DNA of 64,000 nt from Rhizobium ruizarguesonis (GCF_012349115.1 NZ_PQIG01000087.1:1-64000); one strand, 5' to 3'; shown: positions 9,174-17,651, numbered from the stretch's first letter. Numbers and translations: made by a program. The notes: generated by a model from the sequence alone, not told the origin.

Positions 9174-9881
9174 ATGACCAGATTAGCTCGTTATCGTCGT
9201 CACCGATTTCCAGCTGGCGTGATTGCCCATGCGGTTTGGCTCTATTTCCGGTTTCCGTTGAGCCTGCGTATGGTCGAAGATCTGTTGGCCGAACGCGGCA
9301 TCATGGTGTCTCACCAGACTGTAAGACTTTGGGCGGAGAAATTCGGTCGGCATTTCGCCAATGAAATACGGAGGCGATCCGCCTGCAAGCTCGGCGACAA
9401 ATAGCATCTCGACGAGGTCGTCATCACCATCCAAGGAAAGAAACACTGGCTCTGGCGTGCCGTCGATCAGGATGGTTTTGTTCTCGACGCCCTGGTGCAA
9501 AGTCGCCGCAATGCCAAGGCTGCAAAACGCCTGATGCGAAAGCTTCTTAAGGGTCAAGGCCATTTGCCACGTGTGATGATCACCGACAAGCTCCCATCCT
9601 ATGGCGCCGCAAAACGCGATATCATGCCCAGCGTCGAGCATCGCTCGCACAAGAGCTTGAACAATCGAGCCGAGAATTCCCATCAGCCGATCCGACGGCG
9701 TGAGAGGATCATGAAGCGGTTCAAGTCAGCGGGGCACCTTCAACGCTTCGTTTCCATCCACGACCCAATCGCCAATCTCGTGCACATTCCCCGCCACGAT
9801 ATTCCATCCGCCCACCATCGAGAACTGCGAGCCACCGCCATACAATTATGGTCCGATATCGCTCGCCTTGACGCCAACTGA
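9174..9881 (+). pseudogene. IS6-family transposase with an in-frame amber codon
   Basis: The frame encodes an IS6/IS26-type transposase of about 235 residues: FRFPLSLRMVEDLLAERGI, then the DDE core with HLDEVVITIQGKKHWLWRAVDQDG, MITDKLPSYGAAKR, and RAENSHQPIRRRER. At 9402-9404 the codon before HLDEV is TAG, where the family has Trp (DKWHLDEV). A single G-to-A change thus splits an otherwise continuous frame. No other frameshift is seen. Clear terminal inverted repeats were not found by eye. Confidence 0.9.
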
Positions 9882-10029
9882 ACGAAAGCGACACGCCCGC
9901 TTTAATGCCTGAGCGCGTTAACTTTACGATGCCCGCCTGGCATTCGAATCGATCTGGTTGTCTGGCAATTAATCTCAGGCATCCGGCCGCTCGAGCATCG
10001 GTCTTCTGGACCAGAAGGCTTGGGGCGGC

Positions 10030-10196
10030 TACATCCTACCAGGGTGGGCAACATACCATGTTCCGGTTGCATGGCACGAACGCGCCTTGGTCCATCGGGC
10101 ACGCGGTCTCGAACGGCTGCATCCGAATGACGAACGCCAATATCCTGGATCTTTTATAGCCGCGCGCCCGTGGGGACGCGGGCCTTGGTCATCTGA
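10030..10196 (+). pseudogene. C-terminal fragment of an L,D-transpeptidase (YkuD)
   Basis: The frame carries the catalytic block of the YkuD fold: MFRLHGTNAPWSIGHAVSNG followed by CIRMTN, with the His and the nucleophilic Cys of SNGCIRM. One extra T near 10153 breaks the frame. In the next frame the usual ending (Y-S-R-A-P-V-G-T-R-A-L-V-I, stop at 10194) can be read. The first two thirds of the gene are missing. It follows directly after the IS6 remnant. Confidence 0.7.
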
Positions 10197-10252
10197 TGCA
10201 CGCTTACCAAGGGGGACAACGATCCGTTTGGTCTGTGACCTTTCTGCACTAG

Positions 10253-10268
10253 TTACTTATATAAGTAA
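10253..10268. promoter_or_regulatory. 16-bp perfect palindrome upstream of a lipoprotein gene
   Basis: TTACTTATATAAGTAA reads the same on both strands and lies 64 bases before the lipoprotein ATG at 10332. Its AT-rich core could be a -10 region or the site of a dimeric regulator. A related imperfect copy (TACTTATAGAAGTA) precedes the gene at 16405-16605. Its role is inferred from position only. Confidence 0.4.
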
Positions 10269-10331
10269 TCACTACTATCTGATTCGTCGCCGACCACAAC
10301 GTGTGCGAATCTAAGGATAGGGGACTTCTTG

Positions 10332-10451
10332 ATGAGCAGAATTCTAGTCTTGATCATTGCAATGTTCGCAGTCGCCAACCTGAGCGCCTGCGGGACGATC
10401 GGCAAGGGCAAGGGGAAAGCTCCGCCGCCAGCCGAGGCGGTCTACAAGTAA
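10332..10451 (+). CDS. 39-residue lipoprotein
   Basis: A very short gene with a clear signal: the hydrophobic stretch MSRILVLIIAMFAVANLSAC ends in a lipobox (LSAC), giving a mature lipidated peptide of about 20 residues rich in Gly and Lys, then Pro. AGGGGA lies about nine bases before the ATG. Such tiny lipoproteins are, to my knowledge, seen in rhizobia, but the function is unknown. A perfect 13-bp hairpin follows at 10468, so it is probably a single-gene unit. Confidence 0.75.
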   Translation: MSRILVLIIAMFAVANLSACGTIGKGKGKAPPPAEAVYK

Positions 10452-10467
10452 CCACCAGTGTTTAGAA

Positions 10468-10499
10468 TGTGGAGAAGGGCGATGCTGCCCTTCTCCACA
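10468..10499 (+). terminator. strong hairpin terminator after the lipoprotein gene
   Basis: A perfect 13-bp stem (TGTGGAGAAGGGC with its complement) and a six-base loop (GATGCT), 17 bases after the stop codon. A T-rich stretch follows (CGTTTTTCG near 10510). It is a convincing intrinsic terminator. Confidence 0.75.
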
Positions 10500-10594
10500 C
10501 ATGCTTGGCTCGTTTTTCGACTTTCGACGCAAGACTGGCATATGAGCATTTTCAGGCCCGGCAACTGCCAGGGCTCGCAGTATGGAGCCTAGGA

Positions 10595-11179
10595 ATGACG
10601 CTTGGAAGAGCCCGTCTGCCGCTCGTTATCCTGTCGGTATTTGCGATATCTTCGTGCCAGACGGAAGATAAAAGTCCCCAACCACATTTCACGACCAATA
10701 GCCGCGGCCAGAAAACCACCGGCACGGCTCAGGCCAATGCCGACACCCACTTCATCGAGTTTCGCTCGCGCTACGCACTGACCTATGGGCATACTTACGT
10801 CGTTTTCGGGCGTGTGGACGCGAACGGAAATATGATCGATCCCGAGGTTGCTGGCCTTGCCCCTGCCTCGCCGGATGCCGCGCCCTATGTCATGGGGCAT
10901 TTCATACCGGTTCCGGCCACGACCGGGCAGACCGACGGCGATCTGGAAGAGCAGTACAGGTCGGCAAGCTGGCGGGTGATGCTCACGGACGACGAATACA
11001 GCGGCGTTGTCGCTTTTATCCGCGAGCAGCAAGCGAACTCCCATTTCTGGCAAGCGTCGGTCGACAATTGCAACAACTGGGTTGGCGAGATCGCGCGCCA
11101 CATGGGCTACAAGACGCCCAGCATCTGGCTGAGGCCGCAGCAATTCATTACAGAACTTCGAGAAATGAACACAGTCTGA
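10595..11179 (+). CDS. conserved-type lipoprotein, function unknown
   Basis: A 194-residue protein beginning MTLGRARLPLVILSVFAISS and then C, a lipoprotein signal peptide with the lipidated Cys near residue 21. The GGAG at 10584 and the signal peptide decide this start over upstream ones. The mature part contains FIEFRSRYALTYGHTYVVFG and a C-terminal block VDNCNNWVGEIARHMGY. A His early and an Asn-Cys-Asn late recall papain-like or NlpC/P60-type folds, but this is only a resemblance. No neighbour suggests a role. Confidence 0.65.
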   Translation: MTLGRARLPLVILSVFAISSCQTEDKSPQPHFTTNSRGQKTTGTAQANADTHFIEFRSRYALTYGHTYVVFGRVDANGNMIDPEVAGLAPASPDAAPYVMGHFIPVPATTGQTDGDLEEQYRSASWRVMLTDDEYSGVVAFIREQQANSHFWQASVDNCNNWVGEIARHMGYKTPSIWLRPQQFITELREMNTV

Positions 11180-11272
11180 GTGCGTTTCGGCCTGCCTATT
11201 GGACGCCGTTTGGAGTGCGCCCTTGAGGGCGGACACTGATCAGGCCGCTGTTTTGCCAGTCTCCCGGATGTG

Positions 11273-11336
11273 TTAATCCTCGAACTGAAACGGGCTCAGG
11301 TAGCCGAGCGCTGAATGAAGTCTGCGTGTGTAAACC
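11273..11336 (-). pseudogene. IS3-family OrfB C-terminal relic
   Basis: About 20 codons read YTRRLHSALGYLSPFQFED and stop, the typical last segment of IS3-type transposases (Y-x-R-R-L-H-S-A-L-G-Y-x-S-P). Nothing of the rest of the transposase is present. Confidence 0.65.
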
Positions 11337-11528
11337 TTCCCCGTGAAGTGGGGAGGGTGTGGCTGGAGTGGCCATTTATCGGTCCCACGGGCGCTCTCGC
11401 CGCATCGCTCGTAACCGCCTCCTTCATCTTCCTTCTGTTTGCCGTCTTCGGCGCGTAGGCTGCTTGCGTCGGCCCACGTGCGATATCCTCATCAAGGATG
11501 ATGATGATCAACGCTTTAGGATATTAAA

Positions 11529-11572
11529 GCGGCATTATGGAGCAAGTGCCGGCACTTGCTCCATAATGCCGC
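11529..11572. repeat. 44-bp perfect palindrome with no spacer
   Basis: Two 22-base arms (beginning GCGGCATTATGGAGCAAGTG) meet head to head, so the sequence is identical on both strands over 44 bases. It lies between an IS3 relic and a truncated GST gene. It could be two joined insertion-sequence ends or a recombination scar. I see no coding role. Confidence 0.85.
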
Positions 11573-11638
11573 ATATTTTCGGGGGCGCGTAGTCCTGTTT
11601 CTCTGACATCTTCATCTCCACTGTTCAGTCTGCCGTTG

Positions 11639-11877
11639 TCATGTCGTCGCCGGATAGTTCGATGGAAAGAGTGCGCGCTTGGTCTCCTCGTCGTTGACGC
11701 GCTTAAACGAATGATCCCTTCCGGCCTCCCGGGCGCGAACGACAGCGGGGCGCGCATCAATGGCCGCTTCACGTTGGGATACGCGCAAGCGGATCTTCGG
11801 CCACTTTGAGGACGCGCGAGGCCCGATCCAGCCATCCCCAAGCCGATATGTCCGCAATTGTGTAGGTATCCCCGACG
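11639..11877 (-). pseudogene. C-terminal fragment of a YfcG-like glutathione S-transferase
   Basis: Read from the insertion-sequence boundary, the frame gives VGDTYTIADISAWGWLDRAS and KVAEDPLARIP, the helical C-terminal domain of a YfcG/GST-type protein. It then needs a frame change to continue as IDARPAVVRAREAGRDHSF and end at 11639. The N-terminal thioredoxin domain is missing. The break coincides with the end of the IS5-like copy at 11877, so insertion probably truncated the gene. Confidence 0.7.
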
Positions 11878-12614
11878 GCGTTGGTGCAGCGTTCAGAAAC
11901 AGGTCATGATTCAGTCTTTGATAGACATTTCATTTTATTGCTCCCGCCGAGGCTTGGAAACGAACAGATTTCGGGCGTCCGCAGGCAAGCATTCGGTTGA
12001 GGATGGTGACGCCGATCGCGGCCTCTGTCTGCTGAGCAAGGCACGACAGAGCCCGCAAACGTGGTCCAATGATGCCTTCGTATCGACCCATCGCGGTTTC
12101 AACCAAAGCCCGTTTGCCATAGCCGGTTGATGTCTGCCATTTCAGCCGGCCGTCTATCTGCATGGAGGCTATGTGGCCGTCTCTCTGGCAGCATGCTTGG
12201 ACCAGCTGCGAGACATCGCCGGTTCCCTGATTTGTCAAACTATGTGGCATGATCTCGCCACCGTCGGCGTCAACAGCCAGATGCAGCTTGCGCCAACCAC
12301 GCCGAGACTTCGCTCCGTGCTTTTCTTCCAGCCATTGGCCCGCGCCATAAATCTTCAACCCGGTGCTGTCAATCAAGACGTGAATCGGCCCGTCCGCCAC
12401 GGATTGGCGGTCATTGCTTTTGCTCGATGGCTTCCAGGTTCTGGCCCGCCGGCTCAGCGTGGTGTGATCGGGCACAGCCAAATCCAATGCCATCAATTCC
12501 AAAACAGAGTTCAAGAAACCCTCGCTCTGGCGCAACCGCAATCCGAATACCATGCCCATTGAACTTCATCTTGCCGATGCGATGACGGCGGGCAGCGTTA
12601 TGTTTGTGCGGCAT
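11877..12614 (-). mobile_element. IS5-family element with two internal deletions (copy 2)
   Basis: Begins at 12614 with MPHKHNAARRHRIGKMKF, typical of IS5-type transposases. It then jumps out of frame to GMVFGLRLRQSEGFLNS, a deletion of several dozen codons. The middle portion includes the first catalytic Asp region (HVLIDSTGLKIYG). A second deletion removes the segment with LTADGAYDG that is still present in copy 1 (5295-5815); VSQL joins directly to VQACCQRDG. The 3' end is identical to copy 1. The element is inactive and its left terminal repeat is not recognisable. Confidence 0.85.
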
Positions 12615-12852
12615 GCGGGATCAATCAAGCTATTTTCGATACCAGCCCCATAGATCCAAAACGTTGAAATTTGGTCCGTGCACCAATGCCTTCCATATAT
12701 GGCTGTTATCCCACACGATTGAGATTGGGCTCGTCGCTTCAGATACATTCAAGAGCAACTAGAGGAACGAGAACGGCCGAAGGCGGTCCTAAAAGCACTA
12801 TGGCGTTTGTCATTCATTTGCATTATCATCTCGCTGAAAAGTGGAGATCGCT

Positions 12853-13161
12853 ATGGCTGCAAATGCACTGGTACAAACTCGTATTGATGCCGAGGTTCGG
12901 GATCGTGCCTCCGCAGTGCTTGGAAATATGGGGCTGACCGTATCTGATGCGGTTCGTATCTTACTCACCCGAACGGCCAACGAAGGTGCGCTGCCGCTGG
13001 AGCTTCTTTCAGGCAGCGAGGCCCATGACGCTTGGTTTCGCACCAAGGTACTTGAAGCGCTGAACGATATTCGACCGGACGTCTCAGATGATGAAGTCGA
13101 GGCGCATTTCGCTGAACGTCGAGCGGCAGCCCGCCTTAGCGCGGGTGCGCGCAAATCGTGA
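12853..13161 (+). CDS. RelB/DinJ-type antitoxin
   Basis: A 102-residue protein with an N-terminal ribbon-helix-helix region (LVQTRIDAEVRDRASAVLGN, then MGLTVSDAVRILLTR), the hallmark of RelB/DinJ antitoxins, which bind DNA and neutralise a RelE/ParE-type toxin. I chose the ATG at 12853 because GGAG precedes it closely. It overlaps the toxin frame by GTGA, the usual antitoxin-toxin arrangement. That toxin is cut off after about 30 residues, so this antitoxin is probably an orphan. It could still act as a repressor or counter a related toxin elsewhere. Confidence 0.85.
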   Translation: MAANALVQTRIDAEVRDRASAVLGNMGLTVSDAVRILLTRTANEGALPLELLSGSEAHDAWFRTKVLEALNDIRPDVSDDEVEAHFAERRAAARLSAGARKS

Positions 13162-13253
13162 AGCTTACCTGGTCTGCGTTTGCGTTATCGGATCGCGACG
13201 CCATTTTCACATACATAGAAGCAGAAAATCCGTCAGCCAAGGCGACGTATTAG
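13158..13253 (+). pseudogene. truncated RelE/ParE-type toxin
   Basis: The frame begins VKLTWSAFALSDRDAIFTYI and EAENPSA, a good ParE/RelE toxin N-terminus. It ends in TAG after 31 codons, just as the conserved basic core should begin. No frame downstream clearly restores the C-terminal catalytic or interaction part. Confidence 0.75.
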
Positions 13254-13324
13254 ACAAGTGTCCAGCTCTCGAGGACGTTTGCCAGTCAACGGTGGTCGCA
13301 CTTGCTCAACCCGGAAGGTGAAGA

Positions 13325-14533
13325 TCAGCTTCGAGGCTGCAGCAGCGCCAAGGCGATCGTCGATGCGGCTAGGACGGCGGTAACGGTCAAGGGACCGACA
13401 GCGCCGTAGTGATCGACGACATAGCCGCCGAGAACCGCGCCGATACTGATGGCGACCTGGAAGGAGACGACCATCAGGCTCCCCGCTGCCTCCAGAGCGT
13501 CGGGGGCTCCGCGGGACAGATTGGTCGGCAGCACTACCGGTGCCATGCCGAACGCGAAGCCCCAAAGTGAAACGAAGGTGAACGCAACGCCGATGTGAGC
13601 ACCCGAAAGCACCAAGGCGAGCGCCGCAACGGCCATCAGCGCGGCAGTGACACCAAGCGCCAGGTGGATACTTGCGTCGGCCATTCGGCCACCGGCGACG
13701 TTGCCGATCACAGAGGCGATGCCAAACCCGAGCAGCGCTAAGGCAAGCCATTCGGTTTCAAGGTGCGTCACTTGTTCCAGGAACGGACGCAGGTAAACCG
13801 AGCCGGCAAAATGCCCTGTCATTAGCAGAAGGATGGCAAGCATTCCCAGTTGAACGCCACGCCGGGCTGTCAGCCGGAACACGTCGGCTAGGCTGTTGCT
13901 TGTGCTTGCCGGCAGCGTTGGCAAGCTGAGCGCCTGCAGCAGCATGGCAAGTGCGGCAAGTCCGGCGGTCATCGCCATGGCGATGCGCCATCCCAGCCAA
14001 TCGCTGATCAAAGCGCCCATCGATGGCGCAGCTATGGTGGCGAGCGAGACGCCGAGGGTGACAACAGCCATGCCCCGACCTGTCGCATTGGCGCCAACCA
14101 ATCTCGCTACGACCGCGACTGAAAGCGCCCAGAAGCCGCTGAGCGCGATGCCGAGCCCAGCCCGTCCCACCAACAATAGCCAAAAATCGGACGCTAGGGC
14201 TGCAAGAATATTGGATCCGATCGCCAACGCACTAAGACCGACCAGCACCCCCTTGCGGTTCAGTCTGCCGATGAAAACATTGCTCAATAGGGCCGTCACG
14301 GCGCCGACTGAAGCGGTAGCCGTGACGACCTGTCCGGCAGTTCCCTCGGTAATCCCGAGATCGCGCGCCATTGGCGTCAACAGGCCCGCCGGCAGGAACT
14401 CAGCCGATACAAGCGCAAAGCTTGTGGCGGCCATCGAAAGAACGGCAAACCAAGTGGCAACGCTCCAGGCGGCTGGCTTGCCGGTGTCAAAGTCTATCGC
14501 GGCGTTGTCGAGTTTCGATGTCGTGTCCGTCAT
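13325..14533 (-). CDS. MFS transporter, drug/nucleoside efflux type
   Basis: A 402-residue inner-membrane protein with about twelve hydrophobic segments. The first contains SFALVSAEFLPAGLL, followed by motif-A-like GRLNRKGVLVG. This is the DHA1 pattern of NepI/AraJ-like proton antiporters, which export nucleosides, sugars or drugs. It lies 57 bases downstream of an AraC-type regulator in the same direction, so the regulator probably controls it. The substrate cannot be told from sequence. Confidence 0.88.
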   Translation of the reverse strand: MTDTTSKLDNAAIDFDTGKPAAWSVATWFAVLSMAATSFALVSAEFLPAGLLTPMARDLGITEGTAGQVVTATASVGAVTALLSNVFIGRLNRKGVLVGLSALAIGSNILAALASDFWLLLVGRAGLGIALSGFWALSVAVVARLVGANATGRGMAVVTLGVSLATIAAPSMGALISDWLGWRIAMAMTAGLAALAMLLQALSLPTLPASTSNSLADVFRLTARRGVQLGMLAILLLMTGHFAGSVYLRPFLEQVTHLETEWLALALLGFGIASVIGNVAGGRMADASIHLALGVTAALMAVAALALVLSGAHIGVAFTFVSLWGFAFGMAPVVLPTNLSRGAPDALEAAGSLMVVSFQVAISIGAVLGGYVVDHYGAVGPLTVTAVLAASTIALALLQPRS

Positions 14534-14590
14534 AGAACTATCTCCACGTTCAGAGATTTCATAGACGAACTTCTCAGGATGATATGTGTC

Positions 14591-15580
14591 TTAAAATCCG
14601 AAATTCATGTCTAATCGTCCAGGACTTGTGCGGCGCACAATACCCGGTGACACGCTGGTGATGCGCTTGAACGCGCGAGCGAAGGATGCCTCCGACTCAT
14701 AACCCAAACGGGAAGCAACTTCGGCAACTGACATGCCGCTTTGGCCCAGCAACTCGCGGGCAAGCTGCATCCGCAGACGGCCAAGATAACGTGCCGCGCC
14801 TTCTCCTAAGATAGCGCTGAAGCGCTCGGCAAAGATCGAGCGCGACTGGCCTGCCACGGCCGCGAGGCTTTCGAGGGTCCAGTTATGGCCGGGGTCCCGG
14901 TGCATGGCTGCCAAAACACGACCTATATGGGGGTCGCGGATGGCGGCGAGCCAGCCGGTGGTCGAGGCTCCGCTGCAATTCACCCAGCAGCGGATAAGCC
15001 GCGCTGCGAGCAAGTCTGCCATACGAGATAGGACCGTCGCGCTGCCCATCTGGGGCTGTGAAGCCTCCGCCGACATCGCCGCCAGCAGGGGACGGACGAT
15101 CGGGTCATTGCCGGCTACATCGCAGCCCTTGATGATTGGCGGCATCAAGGCGATCAATGGACTAATCGCATACGCGCTTAAAGCCATGGAGCCGCAGAAG
15201 AGGGTGCTGGTCGCACCCGTTCCTTCCCGCACCACTTCGCAGACGTTGCTGCCCAACCTTGTTATCTGACAGCTTTGGAGTGAGTCGCCCTCAACATCTG
15301 GCGCGCTGGCTAATCTATGCGCGATACCTTGGGGCAGCAACACGAGATCTCCATCGTTCAACTCCTGCCACCCTTGAGCTTCGGTATGGATCCAGCACGG
15401 ACCCTGGCTCACGAAGTGAAAACGAAGTAGCTGTTGTGCGGGAAAGGCAATGCTCCATGGATGTCTGAGTTCGCAGCGCCCATAGTTGACGCCACTCAAG
15501 CGAAAGTCTTGCAGCACTTCGCTGAGCGCATCCATTGGGATATTTGACGGTGACAACGGTCGAGACGAATGGTCAAGCAT
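14591..15580 (-). CDS. AraC-family transcriptional regulator with cupin domain
   Basis: A 329-residue DNA-binding protein. The N-terminal half is a cupin-like sensing domain (PQGIAHRLAS is typical of the cupin_6 group). The C-terminal 100 residues contain two helix-turn-helix motifs (LESLAAVAGQSRSIFAERFS and VAEVASRLGYESEASFARAF). The start is uncertain: ATG at 15580 or at 15535 (MDALSEVL), and neither has a good ribosome binding site. The downstream MFS gene is the likely target. Confidence 0.88.
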   Translation of the reverse strand: MLDHSSRPLSPSNIPMDALSEVLQDFRLSGVNYGRCELRHPWSIAFPAQQLLRFHFVSQGPCWIHTEAQGWQELNDGDLVLLPQGIAHRLASAPDVEGDSLQSCQITRLGSNVCEVVREGTGATSTLFCGSMALSAYAISPLIALMPPIIKGCDVAGNDPIVRPLLAAMSAEASQPQMGSATVLSRMADLLAARLIRCWVNCSGASTTGWLAAIRDPHIGRVLAAMHRDPGHNWTLESLAAVAGQSRSIFAERFSAILGEGAARYLGRLRMQLARELLGQSGMSVAEVASRLGYESEASFARAFKRITSVSPGIVRRTSPGRLDMNFGF

Positions 15581-15939
15581 TTAGCCAAATTAGGTCTCGA
15601 GCGTCCGGCATGCAAGCACGATTGTGTCGCGCGGTATTTTAATGTGAACTTCAGCGTGATCGCTGCCAGCAGCGGCCTCTCTGAAGCTGTCAGCCGATGG
15701 ATTGAAGTCAAGTCCGAAACGGCGTGGGGTATGTCGGTTCGACTCTCACGAGGCGAATTTCTATCATGACTTCTGTGACGCGATGCTGCGGACCGACAGT
15801 GTGCCAGCGCACCGAGCCCTTCTGGTAAACGCGGGGTGGTCAACTCTTTGTTGCTTGCGCGTTCAAAAGGTCCGCAGGATGCATCCCGCACAACGTCGGG
15901 AAAGAACCGCACCGGGAATAGATAACGCCAAGGCTATAT
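15581..15939. other. no recognisable gene
   Basis: This is intergenic sequence upstream of the AraC-type regulator. No frame here has a ribosome binding site or family match; any promoter for the AraC/MFS pair should lie near 15590-15700. Confidence 0.35.
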
Positions 15940-16176
15940 TCAGGGCGCGACGCGCACGATCAGCTTTCCGAAATTCTTCCCTTCCAGGAGGCCAAGGAAA
16001 ACCTCCGGAGCGTTTTCAAGTCCGTCAATGATATCTTCCTTGTACTTGAGCCGCCCTTCAGAGATCCACGCTCCGGCCTGATGATAGAAGTCAGGACGCT
16101 GTTCGGCAAATTCGCGCTGTATGAAGCCTCGTATGGTGAGGCTTTTCCGCAGGATGGCACGCGTCACGACAGGAAG
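15940..16176 (-). pseudogene. C-terminal fragment of an NADP-dependent oxidoreductase (MDR family)
   Basis: The frame reads LRKSLTIRGFIQREFAEQRP, then GRLKYKEDIIDGLENAPEVF and LLEGKNFGKLIVRV. This is the last 70 or so residues of a medium-chain reductase of the leukotriene-B4 dehydrogenase/CurA type, which is about 340 long. A TAG lies in frame just upstream, so the catalytic and nucleotide-binding parts are gone. Confidence 0.8.
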
Positions 16177-16215
16177 CTAATCCGGTCCGCTCGAGGCAGA
16201 GGATGAATCGTGGTA

Positions 16216-16386
16216 ATGCGCGATGAGCCCGCAGACCGGTATGCGCGCGAAGTCATTCAGCAATGGAAACACCGCGCACACGCGACTGACGCCTACCCAA
16301 CTAGATTCGATCTATCAAACCGGATGCCCGATGAGGACCTCAGAGGGGCGCCGGGGACGGGCGAAGCCGAAACAACCCCTCCCTAG
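16216..16386 (+). CDS. 56-residue hypothetical protein
   Basis: ATG at 16216 follows AGAGGA at a fair distance. The product (MRDEPADRYAREVIQQWKHR, later FDLSNRMPDEDLRG) is hydrophilic, with an amphipathic start and plausible codon use. I know no family, and the frame could be fortuitous. Confidence 0.35.
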   Translation: MRDEPADRYAREVIQQWKHRAHATDAYPTRFDLSNRMPDEDLRGAPGTGEAETTPP

Positions 16387-16404
16387 GAGCGGGCCCATGT
16401 TACC

Positions 16405-16605
16405 CTACGATGGCCGGACGTTCTCGTGGTAACATTTCTCTATGGCCTCAGCGGCAGTCCCGCCAAAACCCATCACCTTGTTCTCGTCGGCCGGATCGCA
16501 GATCCAGCGGTCCTCCTCATAGACGGTGACCTTGAAGCCGAGCCGCTTTGACGCCTCCTCGGAGAGTATTTGTTCCGTGCTGGTAAGCTTGTGCGCGCGT
16601 GACAT
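16405..16605 (-). CDS. 66-residue hypothetical protein
   Basis: Starts MSRAHKLTSTEQILSEEASK with a TTGGAGA ribosome binding site ten bases upstream. The rest contains VTVYEEDRWICDPADENKVM and a C-terminal helix with AAEAIEKC. It looks like a small folded cytosolic protein. A palindrome-like motif at 16634-16647 sits in its promoter region. The function is unknown. Confidence 0.6.
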   Translation of the reverse strand: MSRAHKLTSTEQILSEEASKRLGFKVTVYEEDRWICDPADENKVMGFGGTAAEAIEKCYHENVRPS

Positions 16606-16633
16606 CTTTCGTCTCCAATAGTTTTCACTGCCC

Positions 16634-16647
16634 TACTTATAGAAGTA
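16634..16647. promoter_or_regulatory. imperfect palindrome upstream of the 16405-16605 gene
   Basis: TACTTATAGAAGTA resembles the perfect palindrome at 10253-10268 and lies about 30 bases before the start codon of the minus-strand gene. It may be a shared operator or a promoter element. Confidence 0.3.
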
Positions 16648-16649
16648 AT

Positions 16650-17057
16650 TCATGTAGGAGCGGGGAGGGGTGCTATCGAGGTAGAACGTCTTTGACGTCC
16701 TCGCCGTGATCGCATTCGCTGCTTGGCGTCGGACATCCCGGCGGTGCGGTCATCGCCCCCAAACTCGATGTCAGAAGCGTGAGATGAAGACCTACGCTTC
16801 ATGCCGTTTTTCTTGCACCCGTTTGCAATGCCCAACTGCTTGAGACGGTGTTCTACAGCAAAGGTGGAGATAGTCCTCAGAATGCTGCTATCCGTCACAG
16901 GAGCGTCCGAGAGTACAAGCACGGATACGCGTACGGTCTTTTTACTTGTAACCTTCTGGAAGCGCTTAACGGTAAAGTCGTAGAGTTCTTTCTCAGACAG
17001 GCCCGCTGTTGCTCCCTCTAGGGCCGCTTCATATATTCGCTTCCGTCCTTTACCCAT
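16650..17057 (-). CDS. hypothetical protein
   Basis: ATG at 17057 follows GAGGACG. The first 90 residues (MGKGRKRIYEAALEGATAGL, then LSEKELYDFTVKRFQKVTSK and TDSSILRTISTFAVEHRLKQ) look like a genuine, mixed alpha/beta, basic protein. The tail after about residue 95 is low in quality and may be an extension past a lost stop codon. I do not recognise the family. Confidence 0.5.
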   Translation of the reverse strand: MGKGRKRIYEAALEGATAGLSEKELYDFTVKRFQKVTSKKTVRVSVLVLSDAPVTDSSILRTISTFAVEHRLKQLGIANGCKKNGMKRRSSSHASDIEFGGDDRTAGMSDAKQRMRSRRGRQRRSTSIAPLPAPT

Positions 17058-17159
17058 AACGGGCGTCCTCCTGATCCCTTTGCAACAGATAGCGCGCAGT
17101 CAGGAAATTGCATTGACCCATATCAAAGAAAGCGTCTCCTCGGGCCAATGATAACGGTT

Positions 17160-17290
17160 CAGCGCCCGCGCCAACCAGGTGAGCGGCGCATCGCGTACCT
17201 TCGTCGTGTGTGAGGAGGCCAACCGCGTCATTGCCTACTACGCGCTCGCTTCCGGCCGTGTTCGGTGCGGAACAGACCGCGTTCTTGCAG
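17160..17290 (+). pseudogene. fragment of a GNAT-type toxin acetyltransferase
   Basis: A short frame reads ANQVSGASRTFVVCEEANRV then IAYYALASGRV, matching the N-terminal beta-strands of TacT/AtaT-like GNAT toxins. Stop codons precede it, and the acetyl-CoA-binding loop that should follow is absent. No antitoxin is left next to it. Confidence 0.6.
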
Positions 17291-17324
17291 GATCGGCACC
17301 ACCGCCTCTGCGAAGGGGGCTTGA

Positions 17325-17651
17325 TCAGCGACTTTTCAGAGATTGTGGGATCGAGCCAATCAGCCCTACGCACATCGCGCCCAGGATGACGACCTGCCGG
17401 TCGTGATATTGCGCGATGTCCGGCCTCGGTTCCATCGTCAACATGGTGAAGGCTTGTCCGACCACGGCGTTTCGCGCCAGATACCGGTTACGCAGAAGAG
17501 CGATCTGTCCTTGCGCTTCTTTTCGGTCATTGGGGCCGGTACCTCCGGCGGCAGGCCGGCGCGTAGCAAGCGTCTTGGCCGAAAGGAGCGCGTAAATAAT
17601 CAGCAGAAGGCAGTCGAGATATTCGATGAACTCAAGGCCGAACTGCGAAAC
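17325..17651 (-). pseudogene. open frame without start codon, possible membrane-protein fragment
   Basis: An open frame of about 108 codons begins directly after a TGA with no start codon. It reads FGLEFIEYLDCLLLIIYALL, then LLRNRYLARNAVVGQAF, and ends IGSIPQSLKSR at 17325. The hydrophobic start and protein-like composition suggest the 3' part of a broken gene. The family is not recognised. Confidence 0.3.

Noticed and set aside
5295..12614. A composite transposon bounded by the IS5 copies.
   Set aside because: Both copies are truncated and at least one end of each is missing, so mobility cannot be claimed; only the inverted arrangement is reported.
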